Shown here piece by piece: positions 12,201-27,200 of a stretch of 64,000 nt of DNA; within the stretch, counting starts at the first letter, position 1; each line of letters begins with the position of its first letter. The stretch is from positions 519,501 through 583,500 of the forward strand of contig CACVBU010000490.1 in the NCBI GenBank assembly GCA_902728285.1, read 5' to 3'. This stretch comes from Clytia hemisphaerica. Taxonomy: Eukaryota; Cnidaria; Hydrozoa; Leptothecata; Clytiidae. A program made the translations under genes and the position numbers. The notes beneath the pieces are model-generated. The model saw only the letters and a list, made by a program, of their open reading frames with translations. It was not told the origin of the DNA and did not search any database.

Positions 12201-15200
12201 GCTCACTTTTTGATCATGTGATTAAGTGTTAAACCAATCCCAAGAGGAGTATTTGGTAACGTGATCAAAAACTGAGCAAATCGATTTTTATGAGCGTTAA
12301 TAACGAAGAAAAAAGTTAAAACAAAAACCTTCCAAACCAAGAGTTTTTCTACGGACTATGATTCGAGGAAAGTGATTTCTCTACGAATATCTGACATTTC
12401 ATACACCTGCACAACATGGTTGATTGGTCAGACTAAACTGGTTGTTTTCTCCTAGCTGTATTGTTTAAAATTAGTCATTTGTTTTTTGTTTCGATTCGTA
12501 ACTAAAATGGTTAAAAAGCGGCTTTTTCAGGAATTTCTTTATGAAAATTATGTCAATAATATATAGCTCATAAATAGCAATAATATATAGCTCAACACTT
12601 AGTGTTTCGAGCAGTTTGGTGACAACAGCAGTCTATGCTCGCTTACCTGAGCCGCACTGATGAGTCCTGGGAAGGATGAAACACGTGTCTGCGGATAGAT
12701 GCCAATATTATAAATCACGAATGGAATGTTTCTCTTGTCTTTTTAGGAGGGAGGTCATCGGCGAACGAAATCTGAAGGAGGAGGTCTGGTGACCACTTCA
12801 CAAAACTTCATATCCATCACACCACAGCTGGAAAACACTGTAAGAAAAGTTACTTATTCTTTAGCGCCAACAATTATCTTATTAATCTAACTCTGTATGA
12901 GCCCCTGTTTGTTCCAAAAAATTTTCCAAAAAGTTTTGGAATATTTTGGTGAAGGTTCGAAAGGTAAGGGTTATTTTGGTCTGGTCTGAATCTAGAGTAA
13001 GCTAGTTTATAGACATATTTTATCGCGACTGAAAATCTTAATTACTTTGTTTTAATACAGGAGAAGACATTATTCTGTGAGCCAATCTCAGAGAAGTTGA
13101 TCTGTTTACTTTGTAAAAGTGTATTTCGTGAGCCTGTTATCACCAATTGTGGGGTATGTAGCAAATTTATCATTAAGTACACTTTTTTTATAAGAACATG
13201 AAAATTTTTTGGAGCCTCGTTAAGTACACGTTTTTTTATAAGAACATCAAAAATTTTGTTTTGTGTTTTAGAGTCCACATTAGCCAGTGCCTTCCAACAA
13301 ACGAAATTTTTTCTTTGTTTTATGGTTAAATCGCGATAAAAAAGCGGTTTTCGTGTAACAGGCCAAGTCCACATATGCTATTCCAGGAAGCAATTTATAC
13401 TTTCCCCCGTGTTAAGGAGGGCATATTTTCTTTCCGGGACAGGGGGGTCTTAAAACCTTCTTAAAACTTGAAAATTTAGAGGCTCTGTGGTACTTTTTCA
13501 AATAATCCAAGGGGCCTTGATGTATAATATACGTATACTGTCAATTGTCAATTATTTCTTTCGAGGTTAATTTCACAGGTTTCATAAGCCAGTAATAACG
13601 CTTATCGCCTCCAAACCACAATGTCCTCACTTTATAAGTCAGAAGTCATGTAATTTGAACGAAACACAGACCAGGAAAGCCTGCTAATCTGAGGTGACGA
13701 AAGTTACTCCTCACTTATGAATCCAACCCACTGGCCCTTATATACCCTGGACCAAGCTATATCCGCCATCTTTGATCAGAGTTTTTAGAAAAGTGGTACC
13801 CTTTAGTTGCACTACTCGATGAGGGTTGATTTGTGATTCAATGAAATTTTCCGTTTAAAAATATTACCATTAGGGTGCCACTTTCAAAAAAACTCCGATC
13901 AAAGGTTTTGTCTGGCCAGGATCGAGAAAATGCTTCCAGGGTATATAAAGGTCATCGATCTAACCCCATTTGACGGTAATTATCTGAAAATCTAAGCTAT
14001 AATGCTATATTTTTGTTTGTTTTCAGCATACATTTTGTCGACAATGTGTGTTATCAGCTGCCAAAGGTACTACATATTTTCTTTGTTTGAAATTCTACAC
14101 ATTCGTTCCAACCCATCTTTACTTACATTTGTAATAACCTTTCACTTGACCAAGAAATTCCAAATATTTGAGTAAGAGGAAGATTTGGGTAAATTAACTG
14201 TTTAAAGTCCGTTTTCCGTCTCAAATGGAAAGTTTGCTTTGACCACTGCTTTACATAAGAAATTGAGAAAACACATCCTCCCTTTGACGAGAACCTCTTA
14301 TCTTATGTTTTCATGTAGAGTATCTCATTATTCATCTCATTTGTTTGCTTGTTGTTCATCTTTAGAATCAACTTGTCCAACAGATGGAACTCAACTTTCT
14401 GTCGGTCCCGTAAATATTGCTGTAAGTTTAAATTATATTAGTTTTAAGTGGGTAATATTTTTTTGCTTCAGTGCTAAAAGTTTTTCCGTCTCAGTGAAGT
14501 ATATGAAGAGCCTTTTACGTCTCAAAATTCATCATATTTCACCAAAATTTCAAGAAAATGTGCGAGTTTGCTGTGTAAAATCTATGTTCCGTCAGACAAA
14601 AGACCTTGCTTTGACCAATGTTGTTACTTTGTAAAAACTAGTTGCGTGTGATTTCCACATGATAGTTAAAAAGAGAGCATGCTTAAAGCGAATCGACTTG
14701 AGTTGTAATGTTTTAAGAGGCGATAGAAACCTCTCTGCAATTGTTGATACTGAGAGCATTTTTAAAACTCAAAGAAATATGTCGACTAGATTTTTTTAAG
14801 GATTTAGCTAAGCACTGTAGACCTTGAGACTTGATTTCTTAGATGACACGAAAACTGAGAAATTTATCCCATTGAATTAACCAAGATATTCACTCTCATC
14901 AGTCTTAGTCGGATTTCCGCCGGGGGATACTTGACCAAAAAGGGTACAGGATGTGCCGCTGGTCAGGGTACCTTTTTTCACCTCCATGAGTCCCAGGTAG
15001 GGTCGCTAAACCAACAAAATAGAAAAATCAGTCCCTCGTAGGGTACCTTTTTAGGGGAATTTGATGGAAATAAGGAAAAGTGGAAAATTTCGAGAATATT
15101 TTGGAAATTCAATCCCATTCAGATTCACTTTCTTTGCGAATCTTGACATATTTTTTCAAAGACGAGTCCCACGTATGGTCAATTTTTCGAACCTTAGTGG

Positions 15201-18200
15201 TACACTTCTTTCTGATTTCATCCTTTCGTCCCCCATCAGATCCGAGATCAAGTTGGTGAATTACTGATCCATTGCAAATATGGTTGTTCACCAGCATCTT
15301 CGGGTGTTCCTGGTGAATATGAAATCGATAATAACGGTAAGTGATACACGTTTTTTATAAGAATATGAAAATTAAGCTCGTTGGCCAAATATAAAGAACT
15401 AGTAAAGAATAGTGTCCTTTTTGGGGGAAATTGCACAAAAATAAATACTCTCATAATGCCGAAAAATAATATTTCTAGGCTTTAAATTTAAAAAATTATT
15501 AAGAGCATCAAGGGCTTGAAAAGAAGTTTTTATAAATAACCGTGTATGAGGGGGGGGAGATACAATTACCATATCTATCAATAAAGATTTGATAACACTT
15601 TCTTATTCACCAACAATGTTATTATCCATTCAGAAATGTTAGTCAGCCATTCATGTTCGTTGCCCTTTTTTATAGGTTGTCCTGTTACCATCAAATTAAG
15701 CAAGCGCAAGTATGGATTATTTTAAACCGTTTCTTAGGTCGTTTTAACACTTTTTATTCCTTAGCCCACCTTTAGTTAATTGTTTATACTACAGTCGAAA
15801 GCGTCAAATCATTTATCATTTTAATTGTAATTGTTGCATTTAGATAACTTTGGTATTGACTTGTGGTAAATTGTTCCTAGCGCTTTTTTTTTACTTTCCA
15901 GTGATTACATTAGCTAAGCGCAGTAAGGCGGACTTAGACACGGATATAGTAGAGAAACAAGCCCGAGAAAATTTATCTAGCTGAAAAATTAAAGCTAGAG
16001 ATGAATTTTTATTAGGGCCACACTCAGTGTTTCATCTGCAAGACGTGTTTGAACCCGGGGAATCATACCCTTTTATGAGAAGTTTTAAAGCCGGACTTCA
16101 CTTTCGCGCGAAATGGGCGACAGTTTTTTTCTTAACCTTTTTTGCCTGAAGAAAAGATTACGTCATAAAAAAGTTTCTTTCGAACAAAAAAAAAGTTGAA
16201 GGAAGTTCTACTTTTTTTGCATCCGTTACGTCAATTTCTACCAATGGAATTGCTTCATTTTTCAACCGACCAATGACCTTACAAAAACGTCAAAAAGTTT
16301 TCGCTCATGTCGCACGAAAGTGGAGACCGGCCTTAAAACTTTCTGAACTGATACATTTCCTTTTTTTATATACAGAGAGCACGAGATGAATTGTAAATAT
16401 GCTCCAGTCGTTTGTCCAAACAGCTCACTCTGTCCTATGCTTATCAAAATGGTAATTATACATTCATCAGATTAATGTAGTACCTGTCTTTCCGGTAATG
16501 CGCTTTGTCTTGCGGGTTGTATAATTTCCTATCCTTCCCTTCCTACCCGCAGCGTTTAAAAAAGTTTTTTGATACTGTCTTCTATAGTCACTTACCTTAA
16601 GTGTAATAATTTTGGCGGGATTGAATCTTGCGATTTTTGGTTAAATCCGCCAATTGAAATACCCGCCAAAATTTAGAAAATTTACCGTCCGTCCGTCAAA
16701 TTGAATACCCGCCAAATTTAACAAAATCTTTCTAGGATAGAAATTCTAACTAAAATCTGCATTTTTAAGTAAAAACTACTAAGATAAATAATTCTTGATT
16801 TACAAAAATTTCTCCAGCCGCCAAATTATACAAATTCTTCCATCCGCCAAAAATGTTATTCACTTTTATTATGTTGTAAAAAATTTATATATTGAACGCA
16901 ATAAAGAATATAATAAGTATCGCTGCGAGCAGGGTTCGAACCTGCGCGGGTAGAACCCATTAGATTTCAAGTCTAACGCCTTAACCACTCGGCCATCACA
17001 GCTTACTCATACTAGAAAGAAAGTTCTATTTGAAATTGTAATGCTTCTATAGCAACGGTATTAACAAGGTGCTAACAATTTTATGATTATTTTATATAGG
17101 AATCAAAGAAAGCAACTCACACATTTTTTTTAGAATCAAATAAATAGAAGAAAGCCTCGTGATTCAATTTTTAGCCTGAAAATATTCTTAAAGCAGCTTA
17201 AAGTGATTCTTGGATTTTAAAAGATTTTTTTTTTATTTTTTAAATTTCGAGCCTGAACATTTTTCCTTTTACTTATTATCTCAAACTTTCGAAAAAGAGG
17301 AAAGGCACGATAAAAGCACGCTTTTTTATAAGAATATATATTCATACTAAAATGGGCCAAACATTTAAAAATACTAAGAACACCACCATCATTGAATTTG
17401 GCAACATTGAATTTGCCAATTATCCACCTGTAAGGCTGAAAAATTTCACTAAAATCCCATTTTATGCTTCAGGTATTTATTAAATGTTCAATTTAGGCTA
17501 TAAATTTAAATTTGGATCCTAACCTAAGGATACCGTAAGAATATTTTAGGATGACTTTTCTCCAAAAAGTTAGGTTAAAGTTAATATCCATGAAAAATGC
17601 CATTCTATTCTAAGAAGCGTGCAACTTCAAATTTCAAATAAAGCATTCTAACTGAAAGAAAAAAGATAACAAAATTTTGAGGCTCAGTTACGATTCTAAA
17701 AAAATCTTATAAGCTCTTTAAAGTCGAAATTTTCTATGAAGTTTCCGATTTTGAAGGATTCAATATTCGAATATTTACCGTCTAGAATATTCGAGTCAAC
17801 ACAATCTGCATTTTCTGATGCAATTTTTCGTTTTGCGTCAGACGAAGGTCACCTTTTAAACTATTTTTGAGCCTTTTGAAAAGTTTTTTTTTCGTATTGA
17901 ATCTCTTTTAGGAACTGGACAGCCATTTATCACATTGTAAACACGCCAGATGTCCTCACTCTAGATTTAGGTAAGTTTTTCAAATTTGCTTAGTTCATTT
18001 TTTCAGAAAGTAATTAATATTTTGCCACCTCATCTAAGCACCTCAATTAAATAGAAACTTAATGAAGTCTACTTTGTTTAATGACCATAATTTTAAACCA
18101 AATTCTGCCCTTTGTCCTTTACGACCCACTGTATGGCCCGAACATGACCAAATATATTTCTGACCAATAGCAAAACATTCTTTTTGGCCCGAGCATCAAT

Positions 18201-21200
18201 ATTCGGGCCGAGTTCGGGTCACAAAATATTGGGTTTTCGCCTCCGAAGACTTGGCTCGAACACGCCCCGAATATTCGTGGGTCAGTTCGGCTCACATTCA
18301 GGACTTTTTTAAGTTCAAAATCACCAAGTGGCCCGGAAAAGTTCCGAGCTATACTCTGGGGGTCGTTGTCCTTTGCATAAAATTATTTACTTTTTTTTTT
18401 TTTTTTTTATTCTTTATTTAAAGTTGGGTAATAAAAATAGATTTACATAAAGTAACTCTAATAAACCAGCCGAGGCTGCAAGGTCAGCCAATAGAGCTTA
18501 GCTAGATAGCTTTAATAAGTGGGTTAACAGATGTAAGAGATGCACTGAAACAGAGTAGACTAAATATGTTGAATAATGTACAAAATGTGAAACATTTGAT
18601 AACTTGATTTAAAATAATGTAAAACAAGCCTGAGAGCTCCTCCAACCCCCCCCCCCCCCCCCCCCACGAGAAGCTCAAAGTATACTTCTCTTTAGCATTG
18701 TCCATATAGTACGTACGCAAAGATTTTCCAAATATTTGACACCCATCCCCCTTGTACGCAGAGAACAATAGAAATGACTTTGTTTAAACAATAGATGTAC
18801 GCTTTTGCTGAACCCCCTCTCCCCCTTCACAGTGTACGTACTATATGGATGGCCAGTCTGGGTAAATAAATTTTGTAGTTTAGTAACCGTCAATTTACAC
18901 AACATGCACACAACCATCTTGAAGACTTTGCTGGTCGCAAATGATAATCGAAAGCAAAACTTAAAATTCACAACTATGCGGGAAGCTCATTTTCCCCCGT
19001 TTTGCTTTAAACTCGCTTTTGATTGGTCTATGAATTTGGGCGATTGATTTACTGCCTTGGCGGAATAAACACACAACCATAATAAATAAATTCAACAGGG
19101 CAGCGGTGTAGCAATCAATTTCAACTGGGAGTCCTCTCTTCTGTGCCAAGCACTGGCAGTGTTTTTTAAACTTTAAAACAATGTTAAATGAAGACCAGAT
19201 TGATCTGTTTGTTATGGCTGTGCAAGTTGTGACGAGAGTGTGCACAGCATGTTGTGTAACTTGACGGCAGCCCGCTTTCTGCAAGTCTGATAAGAGATAT
19301 CTATAAACTGTTATCGCCATTCATTCCATTCCATCATTCAGTCAAAATGTGCGCCAAGGTTAGAAAAGGTTAGAAAAACACAATCTGCGTCCGGAACTGC
19401 GTGAAAAATAGTTTGATCAATTTCAACAAGAACTGTATATATTAATATTAATATAAATGATCAAATTCCAAAGACCATTTGTCCAATAATGGGAGATGTG
19501 ATGTCATCATTTGGTTCCCGTCATCTGATTTACGGTTACGAGCTGGAGAGTCGGAAAGCTTTTCCGCTGCTTTGCTGGATTTCCACTGTTGACCTCTGCA
19601 CGCTCTGTGTTTAAAAGTTTTCAAATCGAAGTAGAGAGCCGCATGATAATGGAGAGTAAACCGAAAACACCAATTTATCCACGGTTTCTCAATTTTAAAA
19701 TTCAGATCAGTCCACACGAATTCCCTTTCAACAAGATGTATAGCTGCTTCTTAACAGAAAAATATTTTCGACTGACCGGCCGAACGACTCCCACTTTTTA
19801 AAGTAGAAATGACGGGAACCAAACAGTTTTTTGCGATTCGCCTTTATCACAAACACGTCCAAGTCCAAAAAAGCACGATTGCATCCAGTCTTTATATCAA
19901 ATTTATACAGTAGCTGTACTTTTGTAAACTTTATCAAATCCCAATAAGATTATAACACCATCAATTCCCCTAGAGGCAAACAAGAAAAATATATGTTTTT
20001 ATTGCAAAAACTATTAAAAAGCACACAAAGTATATCAGAAAATTCAACATAAACAAAAACTTGAGCAAACGGCTTTAAACCTTCAAAGGATATAGAAAAA
20101 GAATCCCCTTGATGAAAATCATGTGTTTGATTTGCCGAGTTAAAAAAATAAATGACAGAAATTGAAGCTTGCAACAGTTTACACTGGAAATACTTTGGTA
20201 CAACACTGACTTATCACATCTGACTATCGCTTGAGCCGCCGCCATCTTGAAACTACATTATGATCTGTAAAAACAACGTACGCTAAAAGTACCCAAAAAG
20301 TTAACCCGATCGGAAGAAAGTTTAGAAATTAAAGTGAGATCGGAAAACCGGATTTTTTTTTTGCCGTCTTATGATGATGGTGATGGAAGAACCGAATTTT
20401 ACGGATTTGAATGCTCAGCTTAGGCTGACCAATAAAGTCCAACTATTATAATTTCAAAAAATAAAAAACAATTTAAAAACTTAAGATTAATTATGTACAA
20501 GCCTTACATGTGCAGATTGGTGTAATAGATGTTACAGCGTTTTTAAAAGAGACTAAAGAGTTCTCATTTTTAATTGATGAGGGTAATTAATTTATTCCAA
20601 GTGGATACAGCTCTAAAATCAAATGTGTTTACACCAAAAGCTGTGTTATATCGTTTGTATAATGGCAAAGCTAGGGATTGACCGTTACGGAGCTGATAGA
20701 CTGATTGTCTAATTGTGAAAATTTCATGATAATCTTTGGACCAAGATTATGAATATATTTGAAGACTTCACAAAGAAGGAGTTTTAAATTACGAGAATGT
20801 ATGGTTTGAGTATTACAATCAGTCAAGAGAGCTTCGTAATCCAACCCACTATTGGTCATAACTCGAAGTGCCCTATGGTGGCATTTCTCAATCATGTTGC
20901 TAGCCCCTTTTCCACAGAACATCCAAATAAGTGGGCAGTAATTAAAAGGTGATAGAATATAAGCATTGACGAGAAATTTTGTTTGTTCATCAGTCAGGAA
21001 TTTTCTCAGTCGTCTCAGTGCTCTAAGTTTTTGATTAGATAGTTTACAAAGCTCAGTGACGTATGGCATGAAGGAAAGGTTGATATCTACCTGAACACCC
21101 AGTAGTTTAACAACCTCCACACTGTCAATCTTTATGTTATTTATGCACAAAGACGAGCTGGCATTGGTAATTCCTGGATAGATCAACTGACATTTAGAGG

Positions 21201-24200
21201 GGTTAGCAACTAAGGAGTTATGTTTGATCCAGTCTAAGACTATGGTCAATTTATAAATAAGATTAGAATTTACATCATCAATAGTGGGTCCAAAGGAAGA
21301 TAAAGTGTTGTCATCTGCAAAATTTGAGATTTCCTTAACAATATAAAGTAGGTCATTAATAAATACATTAAAAAGTAGCGGGCCAAGGATAGAGCCTTGG
21401 GGAACACCTAAGAATACATCAAGCCAAGGGCTTAAGTGTGAGCCTATACGGACTCTGTGCTTTCTATTGCTGAGATAGCTATGCATTAGTTTTATACTTT
21501 TTTCCCCAAGACCGTAAGCTGATAATTTAGCCAGCAAAAGATCATGGGGAAGGCAATCGAAGGCCTTTGACAGATCGATCAATACAGCTCCCACTTTTTG
21601 TTTATCTCCTAGAGCACTCTGCCAACCTCTGATCATATTCAGAATCGTATGCTGAGTGCTGTGGCCTTTTCGAAATCCACATAATTATTTGGAGAAGGAT
21701 GGTTCAAGAAAAGTAGTAAGTTGGTTTGTTAGGAGACGCTCAAAAACTTTTGATATCACAGGGAGAAGACTTATGGGTCTGTAATCTGCTGTAATTGGTC
21801 TTGTCTGTCAGAGCACCTTTTTTGAAAGTAGGAATAATGTCAGCTAGTTTCAACCTATCCGGAAAAGTTCCAGATATTAAGGATTCGTCGAAACAAGAAG
21901 TCAAGAATGGAGTACACGAAGCCGCAGCAATTTTAAGCACACGAGTCGGTATATTCCCACTGACAGATTTTGAGCTATTCAAACTTAAGATGGCTTTAAA
22001 AACATCTTGTTCTCCAACCTGAGTGAAGTCAAAAACCACCCCAGAACTCTTGTTAGATCTTATTTCTTTAATACTGGGATGATCTTCAAATTTAGTTTTC
22101 AGAGAATCATCAGTGCTACTGAAATAAGTTTTCTTTGCCTTCTTATTTAACTTTACAACCAAATTTCTTTGTCGCCTATAGTTAACCCCATCTTCAGGTT
22201 TGTTAGATTTTATTGCCAAGGCTTTAAGATGTGATCGCTTCATTATAGCTTTCCTGAGTTCTTTAGAAACATGGGGTTTATTATTGGCTCTAAGATATTT
22301 AGTTTTAAGAGGTGCATGCCTATTTAAAATATTAGTAAAGATATTCTCAAATTCATTATAATTTCCTAGAATATTATTGGCCATACAATAGTCTAACTCA
22401 TATAAAAAATGGTTCTCATTGAAATTTCTATAATCACGATATTTAATAATCTTTGGAGATAACTCCTTGAAAATTCCTTACCCTTTTGTTGCCGATGGCT
22501 AAGCGTTGTCTTGCAGAATCTTGAAAAATAATTAATTAATGTATTAACCATTTTGATTTTCCAGTTGTCCATTCGAAGGGACGTCAGACGAGTTGGTGGG
22601 TCATTTGGAATCATGTAGATTCGAAGGAATGAAGGTACAGTGTTATGAACATACAGTTGAGTCTCTTTAACTCGAACCTCTATAACTGGAATGTCTTTTT
22701 AACTCGAAGTTCTTTTTAACTTGAACAAGTTTAACCCTCCATATCTCGAAACTTCCATAACTCGGACAAGTTTGTGTTCTCTGTACGTGTTTGAGCTAAA
22801 GAAACTCCACTGTACTTATTCGTGATATTCATGATGTAATGTTCTAAACGGAAGCATCCAAAAACCCGTGTGTTTGCAACGCCCAAGCTACTTTGGATGC
22901 TTCTGTGATAGAACATAATGTCATGAGTATCATGAATTGCAATTTCCAGCTCACAAATTTAGCTCAAGTATTCTCTTCTGCCGAGTTCGATTGATGCAGT
23001 AACAAATATGATAAATAGGATATACTGGGGTTAAGTTAACTGGAAATGCGAACAGAATAAGATGGATATTTTTTTATCATGTGATCAATATCGCCGCTTA
23101 CTTCTCCAATCTCCAATTTATTCAGCGCTATCATTATGATTTTAATTTCTTCCTTAGTTTTTTTGAGTTTTAAACTTAAGAATGTTCTTAATATGTTCTT
23201 ATTTTGGCCTTTTTTGAGTAATTTTGTTAATACATTTACCTCAGAAATCGGGTGTTCTAGAGTCCGCAAAGCCTTACAATGTGCTTAACTTGTTCTTGAT
23301 ATTTTGGCAATCGAAGCCTTATGTTCTTATATAGTTTGTTCTTATAAAAAATACGTTATTAATTCTTCATTCTTTTTATACTAGGAATTTCTGGTTCATT
23401 CAGAGAAACAGATGAATGAATTAAAAGACATCATCAAAATGAAGCAGAAAGAATCGGATTATTTGAAAGGAACAATCTCTGATTTGAAAGGAAAACTACA
23501 GAATACTGAACTCACTTTCGCTAGAAGAATTGGTAAGAAACCGTTTGGATTCGGTGAAACTCGCCCTTTTCTTGATCCAAGCAATAAGCCCCCTTTAAGC
23601 GTGACCAAGCAACGGTGAATTTTACTGCTCAAAGAAAGTGAACAACACCCCCCCCCCCCCCTTATTTACAGTAATCATATTTTTTTTACTAAAATTTTAC
23701 CGGCCTATGTTCAGAATAGTTCTCTGTTTTGATTACATGTGCATCACGTTCGCGATTGAGTATAAATTAAATAGAACAAATAAATTAAAACCATCTTCTT
23801 CGGTTCACAGATGCCGACAGGGATTTTAAATTTTTCATTAAAGAATTCCTCTTTTTCAGATCAATTGGAAGAACGATTAGCGAAAGTTTCCACTGTAGCC
23901 TCGCAAAACTCTGGTGTTCTCGTCGATGTTGAGGTAACCATAGTAACAAATATGTATAATAAATAAGACCAGTGAAATACCTAGGTTGCTCAATTGTATA
24001 GGCTATTTCACAGTCGCAAAGCGTAATGGGTAATCAGGACCACTCCGTGCTAATGACGACCTACTATTGGTCCAAAGATTTTTTGCATCTAACCAACGGG
24101 AAGCCGTCATTGGGCCGCAATCAGTCCTGGTTACCCATGATCCATTTCGGCTGTTAAATGGTCCATAGTGGCGTTCCAATGATAAAAGAGAATATAAGAA

Positions 24201-27200
24201 TGTTGCAACATTTGTATACAATCGGTGTTAGATTCTTTGCAGTACTTATTACCTTCCTTTTACAGAAACAACTAGCAAGTATGGACAGTAGAGCTTTCAA
24301 CCTGGGTGCTTTTGATGTTCAATCGGTACTGAAATGTAAAGGAACATTCGTTGGACACCAGGTATGTGTTTGTGTGACAGAGAACATACTTTCATCCCCC
24401 GCATCCATGTCGTTCTAAATCTACGAAAAATCGAAATGTCGACTTTTTTTATCAAAACATTCTTTTTGTACGTTCTCGTGGGAAGAATGTAAAGAACAAA
24501 AACATCTGCTTTCGTGTAAGACACAATGTTCCATTAGATGTGTAACAAACAAGCTCCCGGATTCCCAAAACTATGTCAAGGTTGATTTCCGTGCATCTAT
24601 TCTCGCCAAAATCTTCTTCCTTGTGACTTTTCTCACTGTTTTCAAGCTATAACGAAGAGACGTCGCAATGCAGCGTCTTCAAATTTATTTTCAGAAAATT
24701 GAGCCCACAAAAATCGAAGTCACTGCACGCATGCTAGGCCTGTTGATTTAGAACGCCATGCCCACATCTTATTCTTCTTACTAAACTTCCCATTCTTTGA
24801 GATCTTCACTGGTTTGTCTTTCTGTACTTAGACAGTAAAAGGAGAAAGCTTTTTCCCAATACTCAAAATTTCTTGCTTTCTCAAGTCTTCCTCAGTCCTT
24901 AGCGGTTTCGAATTTTTCTGCTTAACGACTGAAATGTGTTAACATATCGGATTTCCTATGGAATCAAACCTGTTCAAAGTTTTTGGATCTTCTGTTTCGT
25001 TAACAGGGTCCTGTTTGCACATTATGTGTTTCATCGTCACTGTTATTCAGCGGTTCATCCGACAATTCGATCAAGGTAACAATAACTTTTAGAATTGTAG
25101 ATTTCAAGGGACTTTATAAAGTAAAATCCTCTTACTCGTTATATGACTGGAGTTAACAATAATTGAAATTAAATGAAATTTCTTTGATCAATCAATAGAT
25201 GCATGGTTTCAGGGGGGATTTCTGAAATCTTCAGAAATGAGGGGGGGATTTATGTTTAAGGGGACCAAAGAAAAAGTAATTTTGATTTTAAGGGAGGTGG
25301 GTAATTCATGTGAATCCCTGAGATATTTAAATGTACAATTTTTGAGAAATATAATGAATGTATAAGGTCATATGAGTACAGTTGGCTTTTCCTAATTCGA
25401 ACTCGAACGGGGAATCTTATTTGTTCGAAATACAGAGATTTGAAAAAGTATATTAAAGAGGGATTCTCCTTGACGGAGACTGAGAAATAGTTCGAAGTAT
25501 AGAAAGATTCGAATGATAGAAGGTCCACTGTATTTATTTGTATAAATTCTTTTCCACTTTTTTCTGGGCATTACATAAATACCATCGGACGGCACAATAG
25601 GGTATACGTTTTTTTCTTCAACTTATAAAACGTTTTTAGGTATGGGACACGCGTTCAAATTACACTTGTATCGCGACATTCACAGAACACACAGGAATGG
25701 TGTTGGCATTGAATGCATATAGGTATATTTTCCTGATGTGTTTTACAATGATATTGTTGTGTTATATAGGATACGATATTTGTTACGCGATGATAACCTG
25801 AAATCAGATCGTTATTGTTTTCTGCACACCACGATAAAGTTTTAAAGCTATGTGAAGTTATGTGAAAACGAACGATCCGTCGAATATGCAATCTCGGATT
25901 TGTAAGGTCCGCGCAACACCAAAAAAGACTGGGGATGACAACAAAATAGCGCGATTGAGCTTTAAAAGTGGCGACGCATTCGAAAAAAATAACAAGATTC
26001 TTGTTATGAAAGTGACCTGGGTACAGGATGATAATTTGTATAATAATTAGCACATAATCTAAACTTTAAATCTCCTACAATTTGTTTACCCAGCATTTTT
26101 GACATAGCATTTTGAATTAAAGGCTCTCCTCTCGGCGCCGCGCAAACACAAATTTTTCGTTAATTTTACTTTGTCAGCATAAGTGACGCGCCTCCTTTCT
26201 TATAATAAAAAGGACTAGTTTTAATTTTCCTTACTATACTTACCCTGCTTTTTAATGAATTTTGTTGTCAATTGTCAATTGTCGGTTATTGGGTGACAAG
26301 TATTACATTACCTCACTGAACGTTTTTGAGGTGATGCTGAAAAATGCGCTACTTTAAGCGAACTAATTTTCGCTTTTTCGCGGTTTTTAAAAAATAAGAA
26401 AAATGAGAAAATAAAAGCACGCGAGTTATATGCCACTATGTCTTCCCGTGTGCAGCAGCTGGTGCAAAGGGATTTTATGATTGAATATTGTTCCTTGCAT
26501 TTAGAAGATCAAAATTTGAGAGGTGGGGCCGGGTGTGACTACCCGTTGCCATGGAAACTGACGTCATTGGTTACTATGGCAACCAAAATAAAAAGTCGTC
26601 AAAATTGAAAAATTCTTGTTTCATTCGAAAGAGCATGAAAAACTGATAAAGAAAAAGGTCACAACCTATATCTGAAAATGAATATATCAGGAGATATTAA
26701 GGAAATAAGGCAAAATGACGTCATAAAACGATGACGTCATCGAAAAATAAAATTTGCCAAAAATTCGAAAATTTTTGTTTTTTTGGAAAGAAGACCCTCC
26801 AGCGAACATAAAATCTTATTACGAGAACGTTTGAAAATTCGTTAAAAAAAGTCTATTGGCCAAAATTGACAATTTAATTTTTTGCCTTTCGAAGGTTGGA
26901 GCTTGCCCAAGCACATTACAGGCAAAATTTAAAAATATCAATTTTGGTTCATAGACTTCTTAAAAAGGATTTTCAGACTTTTTTCGTAATAATTTTTTTT
27001 GTTCACTGGAAGGTATTTTTTCCAAAAAACCAAAAATTTTTGAATTTTGGCAAATTTTTATTTTTCGATGACGTCACATCGTTTTATGACGTCATTTTGC
27101 CTCATTTCCTTAATATCTCCTGATATATTCATTTTCAGATATAGGTTGTGACCTTTTTCTTTATCAGTTTTTCATGCTCTTTCGAATGAAACAAGAATTT

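Noticed and set aside
14239..14634. 131-residue plus-strand frame
   Set aside because: It merely reads through TRAF7 exon 8 (14366-14421) and its flanking introns; the exon boundaries are clear.
18502..19717. Group of 80-120-residue frames on both strands
   Set aside because: They lie in intron 12 of TRAF7 among inverted repeats and a C-run, overlap one another and carry no recognisable motif.
22393..22614. Minus-strand frame with PPTRLTSL that looks like the end of a LINE endonuclease
   Set aside because: The matching part is the reverse strand of TRAF7 exon 13 (22565-22634), which is supported by splice sites, phase and family similarity on the plus strand.
25655..26053. 132-residue minus-strand frame
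   Set aside because: It overlaps TRAF7 exon 18 in antisense, has no domain and no splice or codon support.
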